The notes beneath the pieces were generated by a model. That model did no database searches, had not been told where the DNA came from, and was given only the letters and a program-made list of their open reading frames with translations. Shown piece by piece: positions 6,069-7,781 of a stretch of 7,781 bases of DNA. Numbering within the stretch: the first letter of the stretch is position 1; the number at the start of each line of letters is the position of its first letter. This stretch comes from Thermoplasmatales archaeon (lineage in GTDB: Archaea > Thermoplasmatota > E2 > DHVEG-1), in assembly GCA_023128855.1 (NCBI GenBank), contig JAGMDE010000092.1:1-7781 (forward strand). The letters are read 5' to 3'. The position numbers and the translations under genes are program-made.

Positions 6069-6684
6069 AAATGAATTATCAATATCCGTAGCACCTGCAG
6101 TTAATGAAGGCAATCCTTTTACTGTTACAGTTACTGAAAAAGAATCAGGCAATCCAGTTGAAGGAGCAAATGTAACACTACATCCAAATTTAATAATGAA
6201 AACTAATTCAAGTGAAGTAGCATTATTTTTTGCTCCTCATGTTGGAATTGATATGAATTATTTATTAACAGTATCTAAAGAAGGTTATAATTCATATATA
6301 ACTACTATTAGAATAGTTAATGTTCCAAAAATAGCTATAACACTGAGTACTGGCACCTCATATCGTGGTGGGAAAATCTTGGTAAAAGCATGTAAGGATG
6401 ATGCATCACCTATAATGAATGCGATGGTAACTTTTGAAGGGAGTTACGGATATTACTACACTGATGGAAATGGAGAAGTAACAATTACAGCACCAAACAC
6501 AGATGGCCAATATACAATAAGAGCATCATTTGGAGCATTCATGGATGGTACAGCAACACTTACAGTATGCTGCGGAAGTGTAAATGATAATAATAACTTT
6601 TTAAACAATTCAATGATAATAATACTAATAATAATTGTTACTGTAGTGCTTTTAATTTGGATGTATTTTCGAGGGAAAAAATAG
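6013..6684 (+). CDS. Surface-anchored protein with Ig-like domains and C-terminal membrane anchor
   Basis: The open frame gives up to 223 residues from a TTG at 6013. That start has no ribosome binding site and yields MELYLFFF, a poor signal peptide without positive charge; the native start is more likely ATG 5988 with a one-base shift in the T-run (231 residues). After the signal peptide (cleavage near TTVA|NE) come two beta-rich units of Ig or carboxypeptidase-regulatory type. The first is at about 20-108 (NEGNPFTVTVTEKESGNPVEGANVTL split by a short loop) and the second at about 109-186, with ASPIMNAMVTFEG, TDGNGEV and GQYTIRASF. Such folds act as stalks or adhesins on the outside of the cell. 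A low-complexity N/D linker (about 190-199) leads to a transmembrane helix at 201-219 and the positive end RGKK. The protein would therefore face outward with its C-terminus in the membrane. No enzyme motif is seen. Precise function is unknown. Confidence 0.75.
   Translation: MELYLFFFIAFLPTTVANENELSISVAPAVNEGNPFTVTVTEKESGNPVEGANVTLHPNLIMKTNSSEVALFFAPHVGIDMNYLLTVSKEGYNSYITTIRIVNVPKIAITLSTGTSYRGGKILVKACKDDASPIMNAMVTFEGSYGYYYTDGNGEVTITAPNTDGQYTIRASFGAFMDGTATLTVCCGSVNDNNNFLNNSMIIILIIIVTVVLLIWMYFRGKK
6028..6036 (+). repeat. Nine-T homopolymer at the frameshift point
   Basis: Nine consecutive T bases lie inside the hydrophobic core of the signal peptide coding region. With eight (or eleven) T the ATG at 5988 is in frame with the long body of the gene; with nine it is not. 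Tracts of this length are prone to slippage during replication, transcription and sequencing. Confidence 0.85.
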
Positions 6685-6687
6685 TTG

Positions 6688-6714
6688 TTTTTTACTTAAT
6701 CACTTGGTTTTTTT
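6688..6714 (+). terminator. Double oligo-T terminator of the Ig-like gene
   Basis: Runs of six T (6688-6693) and seven T (6708-6714) follow the TAG at 6682-6684. Two successive U-runs without a hairpin are typical archaeal termination signals. They point only in the + direction; no matching T-run on the minus strand was found for the convergent gene that ends at 6765. Confidence 0.6.
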
Positions 6715-6764
6715 ACTGAAGTTTTTCTGATATTTTATTATAGATATCTGCAAGGTCGTGAATA

Positions 6765-7670
6765 TTATTTCTTTTGAGTGTCTTTTAATGGTTTTGCAAT
6801 ACCCCATAGACTATTGAACTTATCATCCAATATTTCTATGTCATGTAAGTCAACATATGCTGTCCCTATGTAAGATGGCTCATTACTTGATTCTGGAAGA
6901 ATTTTGATACCATTTACTGCGATTTCTTTACCGAAAACAAAGTTACGCATTGTTCCAGCTACCTCTTCTGAGAAACATCTTATTTCAAGTTTATCCCCAT
7001 AGGTTTCTTTTAGTTTTTTTATTACATCCATGTGGTTTGTGTTATCTATTATCAGCTGAACTTTTGTATCAAGGTCTAATAATTTTTTAATGTATTTGAT
7101 GAAAGGTTCATCAAAAAACCGTTCCCCACCCACTTGCATTTTAAGACCGTCTTTATTCTCAAGACAGTTACTTAAAACATTATAAAGTATCCATTTTCCA
7201 CTATACTGTAGTGTTACATTTCCGTTCCTTTTAAGTTTTATACCGTATTTTTCAAAGTTGCTGGTATACCATTTGCTATATTCGTTTATTCGGTTCTCAA
7301 TTACTCTATATGTTTCATCAGCAATCACTTGTTTTAAATCAGATTTAACATCTTCCCATATTGCTTTTGGATGAGCTGGTAAGTAACTCTCTCTTCCAAA
7401 GTCTTCTTTAGACTCATTTGAAAATAATACCTTTGCAATAATACCATTTTTTAGAAGAGACGCACGTCCTGTTTCAAGTGGACGTCTTGTTATATTTGCA
7501 AATTCTTCTGCGATCTTTAAGAAATCAGAAAACTCTTTAGGGCAATCGATTACAAGAGTGACATAATAAACAGCAGCCTCACGAGGACGATCAACTTTCA
7601 TCCTCTCAAACATCATCTCAAAATCTTGGATATAATCTAGCTTAACCTGAGTTTTTATCTTACATCCCAT
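6765..7670 (-). CDS. TrmB-like regulator: winged helix plus PLD-like C-terminal domain
   Basis: The ATG at 7670 is chosen (301 residues) because GGTGA lies five bases before it; a TTG at 7682 and a GTG at 7679 would add four and three residues. Residues about 32-95 look like a winged helix: helices around FSDFLKIAEEFANITRR and LETGRASLLKNGII, then a wing with GRESYLPAHP, the usual end of TrmB-type DNA-binding domains. A charged helical stretch at about 104-138 may be a dimerising coiled coil. Residues about 152-297 form an alpha/beta domain like the PLD-fold sensor of TrmB and related archaeal regulators, with VGGERFFDEPF, VQLIIDN, LEIRCFSEE, GIKILPES and a final FNSLWGIAKPL. The HxK catalytic motif of true phospholipase D enzymes is absent, so binding rather than catalysis is expected. 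The ligand and targets are unknown. It faces the Ig-like surface gene convergently. I am fairly sure of the fold, less of the regulon. Confidence 0.7.
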   Translation of the reverse strand: MGCKIKTQVKLDYIQDFEMMFERMKVDRPREAAVYYVTLVIDCPKEFSDFLKIAEEFANITRRPLETGRASLLKNGIIAKVLFSNESKEDFGRESYLPAHPKAIWEDVKSDLKQVIADETYRVIENRINEYSKWYTSNFEKYGIKLKRNGNVTLQYSGKWILYNVLSNCLENKDGLKMQVGGERFFDEPFIKYIKKLLDLDTKVQLIIDNTNHMDVIKKLKETYGDKLEIRCFSEEVAGTMRNFVFGKEIAVNGIKILPESSNEPSYIGTAYVDLHDIEILDDKFNSLWGIAKPLKDTQKK

Positions 7671-7688
7671 CTTATTCACCAACCAACT

Positions 7689-7696
7689 TTTTATAA
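7689..7696 (-). promoter_or_regulatory. TATA-like box near the minus-strand regulator start
   Basis: On the minus strand TTATAAAA occupies 7696 down to 7689, about 22 bases before the ATG at 7670. Used alone it would give a leaderless mRNA. That conflicts with the good GGTGA ribosome binding site at about 7674-7679, which would be only partly or not transcribed, so the upstream TATA box may be the main one. Confidence 0.35.
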
Positions 7697-7740
7697 GTGA
7701 AACTACTTTTTCCTGCTTTCAATGCAAAAATGTATTTGAC

Positions 7741-7750
7741 TTTTATATAA
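7741..7750. promoter_or_regulatory. Symmetric TATA element in the right-end intergenic region
   Basis: TTTTATATAA at 7741-7750 reads as TTTATATA on the + strand and TATATAAA on the minus strand. On the minus strand it predicts a start near 7719 and a leader of about 50 bases for the regulator, including its GGTGA site. On the + strand it predicts a transcript starting near 7770 that would serve a gene beyond the right edge. Bases 7683-7781 contain no gene. Direction cannot be settled from the sequence. Confidence 0.4.
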
Positions 7751-7781
7751 TTTGTGGATGCATTAATACCTGCACATTTAT

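Noticed and set aside
6765..7670. Phospholipase D or nuclease activity for the regulator
   Set aside because: The C-terminal fold resembles PLD, but no H-x-K motif is present, so catalysis by that mechanism is not supported.
7671..7682. TTG at 7682 or GTG at 7679 as start of the minus-strand regulator
   Set aside because: The ATG at 7670 has a well-spaced GGTGA before it, while the upstream codons have no ribosome binding site of their own.
1..7781. tRNA, rRNA, CRISPR array or insertion sequence with terminal inverted repeats
   Set aside because: No cloverleaf with a T-loop motif, no regularly spaced repeats and no paired terminal repeats with target duplications were seen on either strand.

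Overview
The window reads as a low-GC piece of a euryarchaeal chromosome, most plausibly from the Thermoplasmatota or a relative. The domain call rests on an archaeal-type proteasome beta subunit, the archaeal termination factor FttA/aCPSF1, TATA boxes rather than -35/-10 promoters, GGAGG-type ribosome binding sites and oligo-T gene ends. The finer placement is an inference from the Thermoplasma-like beta subunit and the secreted PKD protein.

Left part (1-1367): an accessory locus. The C-terminal end of one serine recombinase runs off the left edge and stops at 181. A perfect 11-bp hairpin with a T-run follows, then a second, short serine recombinase (290-1030) whose leader holds a 12-bp palindrome. 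The second protein ends where the first continues with another ~45 residues of recombinase fold. A 337-bp AT-rich gene-free stretch follows.

Middle part (1368-5903): four genes on the + strand, each with its own promoter or terminator signals. They are a secreted protein with a beta-sandwich module, one PKD domain and a basic C-terminal tail; an orphan TrkA/RCK NAD-binding regulator; the proteasome beta subunit psmB; and fttA. The psmB-fttA pair is a known euryarchaeal neighbourhood and is the housekeeping core of the window, joining protein turnover with transcription termination.

Right part (5904-7781): a surface-anchored Ig-like protein whose signal peptide is split from the body by a nine-T homopolymer (apparent frameshift), facing a minus-strand TrmB-like regulator (winged helix plus PLD-like sensor domain). 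The last ~100 bp hold promoter elements for the minus-strand gene and possibly for a + strand gene beyond the edge.

No RNA gene, CRISPR array or complete transposon was seen. The points most worth checking are the nine-T tract, the tandem recombinases with their hairpin and palindrome, and the C-terminal tail of the PKD protein.
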